A stretch of DNA of 64,000 nt, from positions 124,001 through 188,000 of the forward strand of contig CAWJXK010000003.1 of NCBI GenBank assembly GCA_963846855.1, read 5' to 3'. Under the pieces are notes generated by a model. It did no database searches and was not told the origin of the DNA. It saw only the letters and a list, made by a program, of their open reading frames with translations. Shown one piece after another: positions 22,157 to 30,306 of the stretch. The stretch's first letter is position 1. The number at the start of each line of letters is the position of its first letter. This DNA is from CAIWHR01 sp963846855 (lineage in GTDB: Bacteria; Pseudomonadota; Gammaproteobacteria; Burkholderiales; Casimicrobiaceae). The position numbers and the translations under genes were made by a program.

Positions 22157-24472
22157 ATGCTAAACCGCTGGCTTCTCTACGTGGGGTCCGTCCTGCTTGG
22201 GCTGGCGGTCGTTGGCGGTCTCCTCGGCGCCTTCGTGCTGGCGCTCCTTTATCCGACCCTCCCCTCGCTCGAAAGCCTGACCGACTACCAGCCCAAGATA
22301 CCCCTCCGGATCGTTTCGGCCGAAGGCGACCTCCTGGGGGAATTCGGGGAGGAGCGGCGCGCCCTCGTGGCGATCGGCGAGGTCCCCGATATCATGAAAA
22401 AGGCCATCCTGGCCGCGGAGGACGAGCGTTTCTTCAGCCATGGCGGGGTCGACTACTTCAGCGTCCTGCGGGCGGCGCTCTCCAACGTGTCGACGGGCAC
22501 GCAGCAGGGCGCGGGGACGATAACGATGCAGGTCGCGCGGAATTTCTTCCTGACGCGCGAAAAGACGCTCACTCGCAAGCTCCGGGAAGTCCTCCTCGCC
22601 TGGAAGATCGAGGCGAATCTCAGCAAGGACGAGATCCTCGAGCTCTATATCAATCAGATCTTCCTGGGCCAGCGCGCCTATGGCTTCGGCGCCGCGGCGC
22701 AGATCTACTTCGGAAAGCCACTCAGGGACGTTACGCCGGCCGAGGCGGCGATGCTGGCCGGCCTGCCGAAGGCGCCATCGGCCTACAACCCGGTGAGCAA
22801 CCCCAAACGGGCGAAGGTCCGCCAACTCTATGTATTGCGTCGGATGCACGAGCTGCGCTTCCTCGACGACGCCCAGTACCGCGATGCCCAGATCGCGCCG
22901 CTCAATGTCCGCCAGGGCGTGCGCGACGCGGTGCCGACCCATGCCGAATACGCGGCCGAAATGGCGCGGCAGGTCGTATTCGAGCGGTTCGGAGAAGAGG
23001 CCTATACGCGGGGGCTGACCGTCTACACGACCATCCGACGGGCCGACCAGGAGTCCGCCTATGCGGCCGTCCGGAAGGGGGTGATCGACTACGACCGCCG
23101 GCATGGGTACCGCGGCCCCGAGTCCTTCATCTCGCTGCCCGACGACGCGGTCGACCGCGAGGCCGCGCTGGAAAGGGTGTTCCAGGAGACCTCCGACAGC
23201 GATGGCATCGTTCCGGCCGTGGTCGAGGAGGCCTCCCCTTCGGAAGTCAAGGCGGTCCTGGCCGACGGCGAGGTCGTTTCGATCCAGGGCGACGGTCTCA
23301 AGTTCGCCGCCCGCTCGCTCGGCGACAAGGCAGCGGCTGCGACGAGGATCCGGCCGGGGGCGGTGATCCGCGCGATGCGCGACGAGAAGGGCCGCTGGGG
23401 TATCGCGCAGATGCCCCAGGTCGAAAGTGCATTCGTGTCGATGCGCCCCGCCGACGGCGCGCTGCTCTCGCTCGTCGGCGGCTTCGACTTCGACCGCAAC
23501 AAGTTCAACCACGTGACCCAGGCCTGGCGCCAGCCCGGATCCGCGTTCAAGCCCTTCATCTATTCGGCGGCCCTCGAGAAAGGGTTCACGCCTGCGACCG
23601 TCGTCAACGATGCGCCCTTTTTCGTTCCTGCGGAAAAGACGGGCGGCGAGGATTGGGAGCCGAAGAACTACGACGGCAAGTTCGAGGGGCCGATGCGCGT
23701 GCGCACCGCGCTCGCGAAGTCGAAGAATCTCGTCATGGTACGGGTGATGCAGGCGATCGGGCCGCGCTATGCGCAGGACTACATCGCGCGCTTCGGGTTC
23801 GACCCGAAGCTGCACCCGCCGTACTTGACCATGGCACTGGGCGCCGGAGCGGCGACGCCGCTGCAGATGGTCGACGCCTACGCCGTGTTCGCGAACGGCG
23901 GCTACCGGGTGACGCCGTATCTCATCACCCGGGTTCTCGACGCCAGGGGCAACGTGCTCTCCGAGGTCGCGCCGCCCGTGCCGGACGACGAGCGCGACCG
24001 CGCCATCGACCCGCGCAATGCCTGGATCATGACGTCGCTAATGAAGGACGTCATCAGGTACGGCACGGGAGCCCGCGCGATGTCGCTCAACCGGACCGAT
24101 CTCGCCGGAAAGACCGGCACCACCAACGAGAACGTCGATGCCTGGTTCTGCGGTTTCGACGCGGCGATGGTGGGCGTTTCGTGGATCGGCTACGACCAGC
24201 CGAAGACGCTCGGCACCAATGAGACCGGCGCCGTGGCCGCGCTGCCGATCTGGATCTCGTTCATGGCGAAGGCCTTGAAAGGGGCGCCGGAGTCCAACTT
24301 GCCGATGCCCGAGGGTGTCGTCGCGATCAAGATCAACGTCGACACGGGTCTGCGCGACGACACGAGCGCACTCACCGAGTTCTTCTACAGCGAATTTCCG
24401 CCGCGAGCACGCGACGACAGCCTTTCGCCGACCGGGCAGTCCGGCAAGGACATTCGCGAGCAGCTCTTCTGA
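22157..24472 (+). CDS. mrcA: Penicillin-binding protein 1A, bifunctional class A PBP
   Basis: Bifunctional peptidoglycan glycosyltransferase/transpeptidase (also called ponA), anchored in the inner membrane with periplasmic catalytic domains. The 771 residues have an N-terminal transmembrane helix (about 7-32) and a GT51 domain with catalytic Glu88 in AAEDERFF and the GAGTITMQ motif. An OB-type insert and the transpeptidase domain follow: SxxK at S462-A-F-K465, SxN at S522-K-N524 and KTG at K652-T-G. All catalytic residues are present. No Shine-Dalgarno is obvious before the ATG. It is divergent from pilM. Confidence 0.96.
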   Translation: MLNRWLLYVGSVLLGLAVVGGLLGAFVLALLYPTLPSLESLTDYQPKIPLRIVSAEGDLLGEFGEERRALVAIGEVPDIMKKAILAAEDERFFSHGGVDYFSVLRAALSNVSTGTQQGAGTITMQVARNFFLTREKTLTRKLREVLLAWKIEANLSKDEILELYINQIFLGQRAYGFGAAAQIYFGKPLRDVTPAEAAMLAGLPKAPSAYNPVSNPKRAKVRQLYVLRRMHELRFLDDAQYRDAQIAPLNVRQGVRDAVPTHAEYAAEMARQVVFERFGEEAYTRGLTVYTTIRRADQESAYAAVRKGVIDYDRRHGYRGPESFISLPDDAVDREAALERVFQETSDSDGIVPAVVEEASPSEVKAVLADGEVVSIQGDGLKFAARSLGDKAAAATRIRPGAVIRAMRDEKGRWGIAQMPQVESAFVSMRPADGALLSLVGGFDFDRNKFNHVTQAWRQPGSAFKPFIYSAALEKGFTPATVVNDAPFFVPAEKTGGEDWEPKNYDGKFEGPMRVRTALAKSKNLVMVRVMQAIGPRYAQDYIARFGFDPKLHPPYLTMALGAGAATPLQMVDAYAVFANGGYRVTPYLITRVLDARGNVLSEVAPPVPDDERDRAIDPRNAWIMTSLMKDVIRYGTGARAMSLNRTDLAGKTGTTNENVDAWFCGFDAAMVGVSWIGYDQPKTLGTNETGAVAALPIWISFMAKALKGAPESNLPMPEGVVAIKINVDTGLRDDTSALTEFFYSEFPPRARDDSLSPTGQSGKDIREQLF

Positions 24473-24477
24473 CGCGA

Positions 24478-25101
24478 ATGGACCGCAACCGCGACGGTGG
24501 GCGCGACCGGGGCCGCGGCGGCGGCGCCGCCCGGGCTTCGCAGGACCGCGCCCGCATCGCGCAGGTCGCCGCCCGGCTCATCGCCGAGCACGGGCTCACC
24601 GACTGGTCGGCGGCCAAGCGCAAGGCGGCGCGGCAGCTGATGCTTCCCGAGTCGGCAGCGCTGCCCTCGAACGAGGAGCTCACCGAGGCGCTGCAATCCC
24701 ACCATGCGCTGTTCGACGCGGCCGCGCACCAAGTGAGCCTGCGCGCGCAGCGTGCCGAGGCACTCGTGTGGATGAGACGGCTGGCCGCCTGGAGTCCGCT
24801 GCTTGTCGGCGGCGTTGCCGCCGGATGGGCGACCCGGCACAGCGACGTCCGGCTGGAGCTCGTCGCCGACGATCCGAAGCCCGTCGAGATCGCGCTCGCC
24901 AGCGGCGGCGTCCGTTATGTGGCATTGCCCCCGCGTGCCGATGCCGACGACGCGGGTTCCGCGCATCTGCTGCTCGAGTCGCCGCGCGCGAGTGTGCGGC
25001 TCACCATCGTCTCGGCGCAGCAGCGGCGCAACCGCCCGCGGCGCACCGACCTGCCCAGGCTCGACGCGGCAGCGGTCGCCGCGTTGCTCGATTCCGCGTA
25101 G
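24478..25101 (+). CDS. Conserved protein of unknown function, nucleotidyltransferase-like
   Basis: A 207-residue protein starting 6 nt after ponA, hence probably in its operon. After a basic, Gly/Arg-rich N-terminus comes a helical region (ARIAQVAARLIAEHG, AAKRKAARQLMLP) typical of a betaproteobacterial hypothetical family often found here. The middle holds a GG-x9-SDxxLxLV pattern (about 116-133) that resembles the core of the nucleotidyltransferase fold. Here the position usually taken by the second acidic residue is Arg (SDVRLEL), so catalysis is doubtful. A C-terminal Pro/Arg-rich tail follows. The substrate is unknown. Confidence 0.6.
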   Translation: MDRNRDGGRDRGRGGGAARASQDRARIAQVAARLIAEHGLTDWSAAKRKAARQLMLPESAALPSNEELTEALQSHHALFDAAAHQVSLRAQRAEALVWMRRLAAWSPLLVGGVAAGWATRHSDVRLELVADDPKPVEIALASGGVRYVALPPRADADDAGSAHLLLESPRASVRLTIVSAQQRRNRPRRTDLPRLDAAAVAALLDSA

Positions 25102-25108
25102 TCCCCCG

Positions 25109-26125
25109 TCAGCGCGCGTCCTCGGCGAGCCATTCCGCCGCGACGATCGCGAAATAGGTGAGGATCGCGTCGGCGCCCGCACGCTTGAACGCGGTGAGCG
25201 ATTCCAGCACGCACGGGCGCAGGTCGATCCATCCGTTGGCGCCCGCGGCCTTCAGCATCGCGTATTCGCCCGACACCTGATACACCGCCGTCGGCGCGCC
25301 GAACGTGTCCTTCACGCGGCGCACGATGTCGAGATACGGCATGCCCGGCTTCACCATGACCATGTCGGCGCCCTCGTCGAGGTCGAGCCGCACCTCCCAC
25401 AGGGCTTCGTCGCTGTTCGCCGGGTCGATCTGGTAGGTGTACTTGTTGCCGGCTCCCAGGTTGCCCGACGAGCCGACCGCATCGCGAAAAGGCCCGTAGA
25501 ACGAGGACGCGTACTTGGCCGAATACGCGAGAATGCGCGTGTGGATCGCGCCGGCGCCGTCGAGCGCCGCGCGAATCGCGCCGATGCGCCCGTCCATCAT
25601 GTCGGAGGGCGCGACGATGTCGACCCCCGCGCCAGCGTGGCAGAGCGACTGCTTCACGAGCGCCGCCACGGTCTCGTCGTTCATCACGTATCCGTTCGAA
25701 TCGATGAGGCCGTCCTGGCCATGACTCGTGTACGGGTCGAGGGCGACGTCCGTGATCACGCCGAGGTCCGGGAACCGCTCCTTGAGCGCGCGCACGGCGC
25801 GCGGCACGAGGCCCTCGGCGCGCCACGCCTCGGCGGCGTCGAGACTCTTCTGCTCGGCGGGAATTACCGGGAACAACGCGAGCGCGGGAATGCCGAGCTT
25901 CACGCAGCGCTCGGCGTCGCGGAACAGGAGGTCGAGGCTCTTGCGCGATATCCCCGGGAGCGAGGCGACGGGTTCCTCGCGGCGCTGGCCGTCCAGGACG
26001 AACACCGGATAGATGAGGTCGTCCGAGGTGAGCCGATGCTCCCGCATCAGCCGGCGCGAGAAATCGTCGCGCCGCATCCGCCGCATCCGCGTCGCGGGAT
26101 ACCGCCCGGAAAAATCGAATCCCAT
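25109..26125 (-). CDS. hemB: Delta-aminolevulinic acid dehydratase (porphobilinogen synthase)
   Basis: Condenses two 5-aminolevulinate molecules to porphobilinogen in the cytoplasm, early in haem synthesis. The 338-residue length is typical. The Schiff-base lysine segment MVKPGMPYLD is present. The metal segment reads DVALDPYTSHGQDG, without the cysteines of zinc-type enzymes, so this is the magnesium-type HemB common in proteobacteria. The start is ATG at 26125 (MGFDFSGRYPATRMRRMRRDDFSR). The 3' end faces the ponA-linked hypothetical gene, with only 7 bp between the stops. Confidence 0.96.
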   Translation of the reverse strand: MGFDFSGRYPATRMRRMRRDDFSRRLMREHRLTSDDLIYPVFVLDGQRREEPVASLPGISRKSLDLLFRDAERCVKLGIPALALFPVIPAEQKSLDAAEAWRAEGLVPRAVRALKERFPDLGVITDVALDPYTSHGQDGLIDSNGYVMNDETVAALVKQSLCHAGAGVDIVAPSDMMDGRIGAIRAALDGAGAIHTRILAYSAKYASSFYGPFRDAVGSSGNLGAGNKYTYQIDPANSDEALWEVRLDLDEGADMVMVKPGMPYLDIVRRVKDTFGAPTAVYQVSGEYAMLKAAGANGWIDLRPCVLESLTAFKRAGADAILTYFAIVAAEWLAEDAR

Positions 26126-26284
26126 GTCGGAACCTGCCTCGTTGGCTCGATATCGAATGGCGCGTCATCGTAACGGCGCCGCCAGGCCACTGCAAACCCT
26201 GCGCTGCCGGCATTCGATCGGCGCGATGTCACGCCGACTTTACCCCTGATCACGTCAGGGATGCATGACAAAAATTGTCGGGAA

Positions 26285-26428
26285 CTCCGCCGCGGAGCGG
26301 CGGTCTATTTTCGCAGACGGCAACGTCTCCCGCTTTCCTCCCTGAGCGGGTGCCCTCGTAGCGATCTATCCTACGCAGGGCGTTTTGGGCCCCGCGGCAC
26401 TCCCCTTGATCGCGGGGCCTTTTCTTTG
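26285..26428 (+). ncRNA. Candidate structured small RNA with intrinsic terminator
   Basis: Between hemB and ysxC (both minus), the plus strand carries five consecutive hairpins: CTCCG/CGGAG (26285-26297); AGACG-GCAA-CGTCT with a GNRA loop (about 26324-26337); CCCGCT/AGCGGG (about 26329-26350 region); a longer GCCCTCGTAG/CTACGCAGGGC stem (about 26352-26382); and GGCCCCGCG/CGCGGGGCC (about 26388-26419) followed by TTTTCTTT. The T-run is on the plus strand only, which fixes the direction. The terminator overlaps the 3' end of ysxC in antisense. No strong promoter is seen; TTTACC at 26239-26244 is a weak -35 candidate. The same stretch could instead act as the leader of hemB on the other strand. 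I cannot match it to a known RNA family. Confidence 0.45.
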
Positions 26429-27075
26429 GTGTCGCCGTACTTGCGTTCCGGACGCGCGGGTGTTGGCGCGCCGAGTTGCAGCCAGTCGCAGATCGTCGTC
26501 TCGGCGCCTTGGATGCCGATGCGCCGGGTCGCCGAGAACGGCACGACCGTGAATTGTGCCGCGTGCAGCGGAAACGTCCGCGAGATTCCGGCGAGGATCG
26601 CGGCCTCGGCCGTGCGCTGCGCCGATGCCGTCAGCTTGTCCATTTTCGTTGCGAGCAGCAGCACCGGACGCACGGACGGCAGGAACGACGACAGCAGCTG
26701 CACGTCGAGATCGGAAATCCCGTGTCGGGCGTCGACGATCAGGATGAGCCCGACGAGGGGCTGCCGCGTGGCGACATACCGGCCGAGAAAGTCCTGCCAG
26801 TGGCGCTTCAGGTCCTGCGGAACGGCCGCGTACCCGTAACCGGGAAGATCGGCGATCAACGCGCCCGAGACCAGGCGAAAGAAGTTTATCTGCTGCGTGC
26901 GCCCCGGCATCTTGCTGGTGAACGCGAGCCGGGTGCGGTTCGCCAGCGCATTGATCGCGCTCGACTTTCCGGCATTCGAGCGCCCCGCGAACGCGATCTC
27001 CGGCGGTCCGGGCGCGGGCAACTGATCTTCGTTGGCGACCGAGAGGACGAACTCGGCGTTCTGCAGCGGATGCAT
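26371..27075 (-). CDS. engB: Ribosome-biogenesis GTPase YsxC/EngB
   Basis: Essential-type GTPase (also ysxC/yihA) that acts in late assembly of the 50S subunit and is often linked to division phenotypes. The 234 residues from ATG at 27075 (MHPLQNAEFVLS) carry G1 GRSNAGKS (31-38), G2 around the PGRTQQINFF loop, G3 DLPG (76-79), G4 TKMD (143-146) and G5 SATR. The open frame extends far upstream, but family alignment supports this start. The basic C-terminal tail is encoded by the same DNA as the plus-strand terminator of the candidate small RNA. It is divergent from the cytochrome c4 gene. Confidence 0.94.
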   Translation of the reverse strand: MHPLQNAEFVLSVANEDQLPAPGPPEIAFAGRSNAGKSSAINALANRTRLAFTSKMPGRTQQINFFRLVSGALIADLPGYGYAAVPQDLKRHWQDFLGRYVATRQPLVGLILIVDARHGISDLDVQLLSSFLPSVRPVLLLATKMDKLTASAQRTAEAAILAGISRTFPLHAAQFTVVPFSATRRIGIQGAETTICDWLQLGAPTPARPERKYGDTKEKAPRSRGVPRGPKRPA

Positions 27076-27117
27076 CAGGTGGCGACGTGGTGCGCGGCGC
27101 GCAGTGACGGGACGGCT

Positions 27118-27146
27118 TTGGCCGGGGCGGGTGAATCCGCTACAAT
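27118..27146 (+). promoter_or_regulatory. Sigma-70 promoter of the cytochrome c4 gene
   Basis: TTGGCC (27118-27123), a 17 bp spacer, and TACAAT (27141-27146), about 95 bp upstream of the start codon. Spacing is ideal and the -10 matches 5 of 6 consensus bases. The Shine-Dalgarno AGGAG lies at 27228-27232, 8 nt before the ATG. Confidence 0.7.
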
Positions 27147-27240
27147 GCGTCGGTTTTGCACCATGAATCGGCCGTTGGCAGGACCCCGGATCAATCAAAT
27201 CCCCGGGGAGCCGTCGGTCGCACGTCCAGGAGTTACCTGC

Positions 27241-27885
27241 ATGAAACGTCTGATGCTGCTGGCCGCGGTCATTGGCGCGTGGCCCGTGGCGATTGCGCAT
27301 GCCGCCGGAGAAGCGCCTGCGAAACCGGATCTCGCCAAGGCGAAATCGATCGTGACGCAGGTGTGCTCGGCGTGCCACGGGACCGACGGAAACAGCGCGA
27401 CGCCCGTGAATCCATCGCTTGCTGGACAGCCGGCCCAGTATATCACTCTGCAATTGAGCCATTTCAAGACGGGAATCCGCACCAATCCGGTGATGCAGGG
27501 GATGGCCGCCGCGCTGACGCCGGAGGACATGGCGGCGCTCGGCGTCTACTTCTCGCAGCAGAAGCCGAAGCTTCAATCGGCGAAGGACGCCGCGCTCGTG
27601 CGTGCGGGGCAACAGATCTATCGCGGCGGGGACGCCGCGACCGGGGTGCCGGCGTGCGCCGCGTGCCACGGCCCGGCCGGCGCCGGCGTGCCCAGGAATT
27701 ATCCGCGCCTCGCGGGCCAATATTCCGAATACGCGTACGCTCAGCTCAAGGCATTCAAGGCGCGCGAGCGCGGCGCCGACAAGGAAGGCAAGGACGTCAA
27801 CGGCAGCATCATGGTCGCGATCGCGGCGAAGCTGTCCGACGCGCAGATGAAGGCAGTCGCCGAGTACACCTCCGGACTGCGCTGA
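27241..27885 (+). CDS. Dihaem cytochrome c4
   Basis: Periplasmic, probably membrane-associated electron carrier, generally feeding terminal oxidases. The 214 residues start with a Sec signal peptide (MKRLMLLAAV to AHA, about residue 21). Two homologous class I cytochrome c domains follow, with haem sites CSACH (42-46) and CAACH (139-143) and likely axial methionines M85 (NPVMQGM) and M191 (GSIMVAI). The start is fixed by AGGAG 8 nt upstream. Cytochrome c4 next to ysxC/engB is a common betaproteobacterial pairing. Confidence 0.93.
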   Translation: MKRLMLLAAVIGAWPVAIAHAAGEAPAKPDLAKAKSIVTQVCSACHGTDGNSATPVNPSLAGQPAQYITLQLSHFKTGIRTNPVMQGMAAALTPEDMAALGVYFSQQKPKLQSAKDAALVRAGQQIYRGGDAATGVPACAACHGPAGAGVPRNYPRLAGQYSEYAYAQLKAFKARERGADKEGKDVNGSIMVAIAAKLSDAQMKAVAEYTSGLR

Positions 27886-27955
27886 GCATGTCGTCGCAGC
27901 CCGCGCGGGCGTTCGCCATCGCGCCGCTGCCGTCTGAACCGCCGCGAGGCTCGCG

Positions 27956-28819
27956 CTACGCGTCGCTCGCGCCACAGCGCGCCAGCGCATCACGCCAGTC
28001 CGGCAGCGCGAACCCGAACGTCGCTTCGAATTTCGCCGTGGCGAGCACGCCGTACGGCGGGCGGCGCGCCGGAAGCGGGTATTCGGCGGTCGTGATCGGC
28101 ACCACGCGCGGTCTCCCCGCATCGCCTACGATCGCGCGCGCGAAGTCGTGCCAGCTCGCCTCCCCCGTCGAGCTCAGGTGGTAGAGCCCGGCGCGCTCCG
28201 CCAACGGCGCCATTCCGCCAGCCACGACACGTGCCGTCGCTTCGGCGAGCGCGCGGCTCCAGTTCGGCACGCCGCGCTGATCGGAGACGATGCGCAATTC
28301 GTCGCGCTCGCCGGCCAGGCGCCGGATCGTCAGCAGGAAGTTCTTACCGCGCAACCCGTAGACCCAGCTCGTGCGGAACACGATCGCGTGGGCGCCGACG
28401 GCGGCGATGGCGCGCTCGCCCTCGAGCTTCGTCGCGCCGTAGACGTTGAGCGGCCCGGTCGGCGCATCTTCTGGATAGGGCGTCGTGCGCGCGCCGTCGA
28501 AGACGTAATCCGTCGAGAAGTGGACGAGGACGGCGCCGAGGCGCCGCGCCTCCTCGGCGAGCACGCCGGGCGCCACCGCATTCACGGCGTGCGCCTGCGC
28601 GGGCTCCTCCTCCGCGCGATCGACCGCCGTGTACGCGCCGGCATTGACGACAAGCTTGGGTTTTGCGCCGCGCATGGCGGCGACGATCGCGTCGGCGCTC
28701 GCGAGATCGAGCGTGGCGCGATCCGTCGCGACAACGTCTCCGAGCGGCGCCAGCAGATGAACGAGCTCGAAGCCGACCTGGCCGGCGGCGCCGGTCACGA
28801 GGATCGTCGGGCGTTGCAT
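27956..28819 (-). CDS. rfbD: dTDP-4-dehydrorhamnose reductase
   Basis: Last step of dTDP-L-rhamnose synthesis (RmlD): NAD(P)H reduction of dTDP-4-keto-L-rhamnose in the cytoplasm. The 287-residue extended SDR has the cofactor motif GAAGQVG (10-16), STDYVFDG (102-109) and catalytic Y127-x-x-x-K131. It is the last of the rmlBACD set, 20 bp after rfbC. The product feeds O-antigen or core polysaccharide synthesis, in keeping with the heptosyltransferase and Kdo transferase genes close by. Confidence 0.95.
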   Translation of the reverse strand: MQRPTILVTGAAGQVGFELVHLLAPLGDVVATDRATLDLASADAIVAAMRGAKPKLVVNAGAYTAVDRAEEEPAQAHAVNAVAPGVLAEEARRLGAVLVHFSTDYVFDGARTTPYPEDAPTGPLNVYGATKLEGERAIAAVGAHAIVFRTSWVYGLRGKNFLLTIRRLAGERDELRIVSDQRGVPNWSRALAEATARVVAGGMAPLAERAGLYHLSSTGEASWHDFARAIVGDAGRPRVVPITTAEYPLPARRPPYGVLATAKFEATFGFALPDWRDALARCGASDA

Positions 28820-28839
28820 GCGGATGCCGGGTTACTCCG

Positions 28840-29382
28840 CTACGGGTACGTTTCCGCCGCGGCAAACGGCGTTCCCGCGGCGTCCTTCGCGTTGACGACC
28901 GGTGCGCCGGCGAGCGGCCACGCAAGCCCGAGCGCCGGGTCGTCCCAGCGCAGCGTTCGTTCGTGCTCGGGAAACCAGTAGTCGGTCGTCTTGTAGAGAA
29001 AGTCGGCCGATTCGGAGACGACGTAGAATCCGTGCGCGTACCCGGGCGGCACCCAGAGGATGCGCTGGTTGTCCTCCGACAGCGTGATGCCGACCGAGCG
29101 TCCGAAATTCGGCGACGAGCGCCGCATGTCGACGGCGACGTCGTAGACCTCGCCCTTCACGCAGCGCACGAGCTTTCCCTGCGGATGGTGGATCTGGTAG
29201 TGCAGGCCGCGCAGCACGCCCCGCCGCGACCGCGAATGGTTGTCCTGCACGAATGTCGCGTCGAGCCCGGCGTCCGCGAATGCGCGCGCGTTCCAGGTCT
29301 CGCAGAAATGCCCGCGGGAATCCTCGAACACCCGCGGCTCGATAAGCACGACGTCCGGCAGGAGGGTCGGGGAGACCCTCAT
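28840..29382 (-). CDS. rfbC: dTDP-4-dehydrorhamnose 3,5-epimerase
   Basis: RmlC, a cupin-fold epimerase that inverts C3 and C5 of dTDP-4-keto-6-deoxyglucose. The 180 residues have the catalytic His61 in GVLRGLHYQ, the substrate-binding QGKLVRCVKGEVYDVAVDMR strand, and the later tyrosine-containing segment FLYKTTDYW. The start overlaps the rfbA stop by four bases, so the two are translationally coupled. Length and motifs match the family. Confidence 0.95.
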   Translation of the reverse strand: MRVSPTLLPDVVLIEPRVFEDSRGHFCETWNARAFADAGLDATFVQDNHSRSRRGVLRGLHYQIHHPQGKLVRCVKGEVYDVAVDMRRSSPNFGRSVGITLSEDNQRILWVPPGYAHGFYVVSESADFLYKTTDYWFPEHERTLRWDDPALGLAWPLAGAPVVNAKDAAGTPFAAAETYP

Positions 29383-30269
29383 TGGAAGCCGACGGTCGGC
29401 TCGCGCAGCATCGCCAGCAGATATTGGCCGTATCCGTTCTTCGCCATCGCCATCGCGAGCCGCTCGACCGCGGCCGCGTCGATGTAGCCCAGCCGGTACG
29501 CGATTTCCTCGGGACAGGCGATCTTGAGCCCCTGGCGTCGCTCGATCGTCTCGATGTACTGCGCCGCCTCGAGCAGCGACTCGTGCGTCCCGGTGTCGAG
29601 CCAGGCCATCCCGCGTCCCATCACCTCGCAGTGCAGGCTTCCAGCTTCAAGATACCTTCGGTTGACGTCGGTGATCTCGAGCTCGCCGCGCGCGGAGGGC
29701 TTGAGCGCCGCCGCAATGTCGAGCACCTTGCTGTCGTAGAAGTACAGGCCGGTGACCGCGTAGCGCGACTTCGGATGCACGGGCTTCTCCTCGAGCGAAA
29801 TCACCCGCCCGGAGGCGTCGAGCTCGGCGACGCCGTAGCGCTGCGGATCGGCGACCGGGTAGGCGAACACCGTCGCTCCCGACGCGCGCGCATAGGCGCG
29901 CTTGAGCTGTTGCGAGAGGTCATGGCCGTAGAAGATGTTGTCGCCCAGCACCAGCACGGACGGATCGGATCCGACGAACGCGCGGCCGATGATGAACGCC
30001 TGCGCGAGGCCCTCGGGCGCCGGCTGCACGGCGTAGGACAGTGACAGGCCCCAGCGGCTGCCGTCACCCATGAGCTGCGCAAAGCGCGGCGTGTCCTCAG
30101 GGGTTGAGATGAGCAGGATGTCGCGCACGCCCGCCAGCATCAGCGTCGACAGCGGGTAGTAGATCATCGGCTTGTCGTACACCGGCAGCAATTGCTTCGA
30201 GACGACCTGCGTCACCGGGTAGAGCCGCGTGCCGGACCCGCCGGCGAGGATGATCCCCTTGCGTTTCAT
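29379..30269 (-). CDS. rfbA: Glucose-1-phosphate thymidylyltransferase
   Basis: RmlA, the first step of dTDP-rhamnose synthesis, joins glucose-1-phosphate and dTTP in the cytoplasm. I start at the ATG at 30269 (MKRKGIILAGGSGTRLYP), which gives the canonical 296-residue protein. An upstream in-frame ATG at 30281 would add four residues (MRGA). The nucleotide-binding loop GGSGTR occupies 10-15; LVLGDNIFYG holds a metal-binding aspartate, and VAYPVADPQRYGV-type sequence follows. It lies between rfbB and rfbC on the same strand. Confidence 0.95.
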   Translation of the reverse strand: MKRKGIILAGGSGTRLYPVTQVVSKQLLPVYDKPMIYYPLSTLMLAGVRDILLISTPEDTPRFAQLMGDGSRWGLSLSYAVQPAPEGLAQAFIIGRAFVGSDPSVLVLGDNIFYGHDLSQQLKRAYARASGATVFAYPVADPQRYGVAELDASGRVISLEEKPVHPKSRYAVTGLYFYDSKVLDIAAALKPSARGELEITDVNRRYLEAGSLHCEVMGRGMAWLDTGTHESLLEAAQYIETIERRQGLKIACPEEIAYRLGYIDAAAVERLAMAMAKNGYGQYLLAMLREPTVGFQ

Positions 30270-30306
30270 CGCGCCCCTCATGCGCCTGGTTTCAAGCGGC
30301 CGGCGC

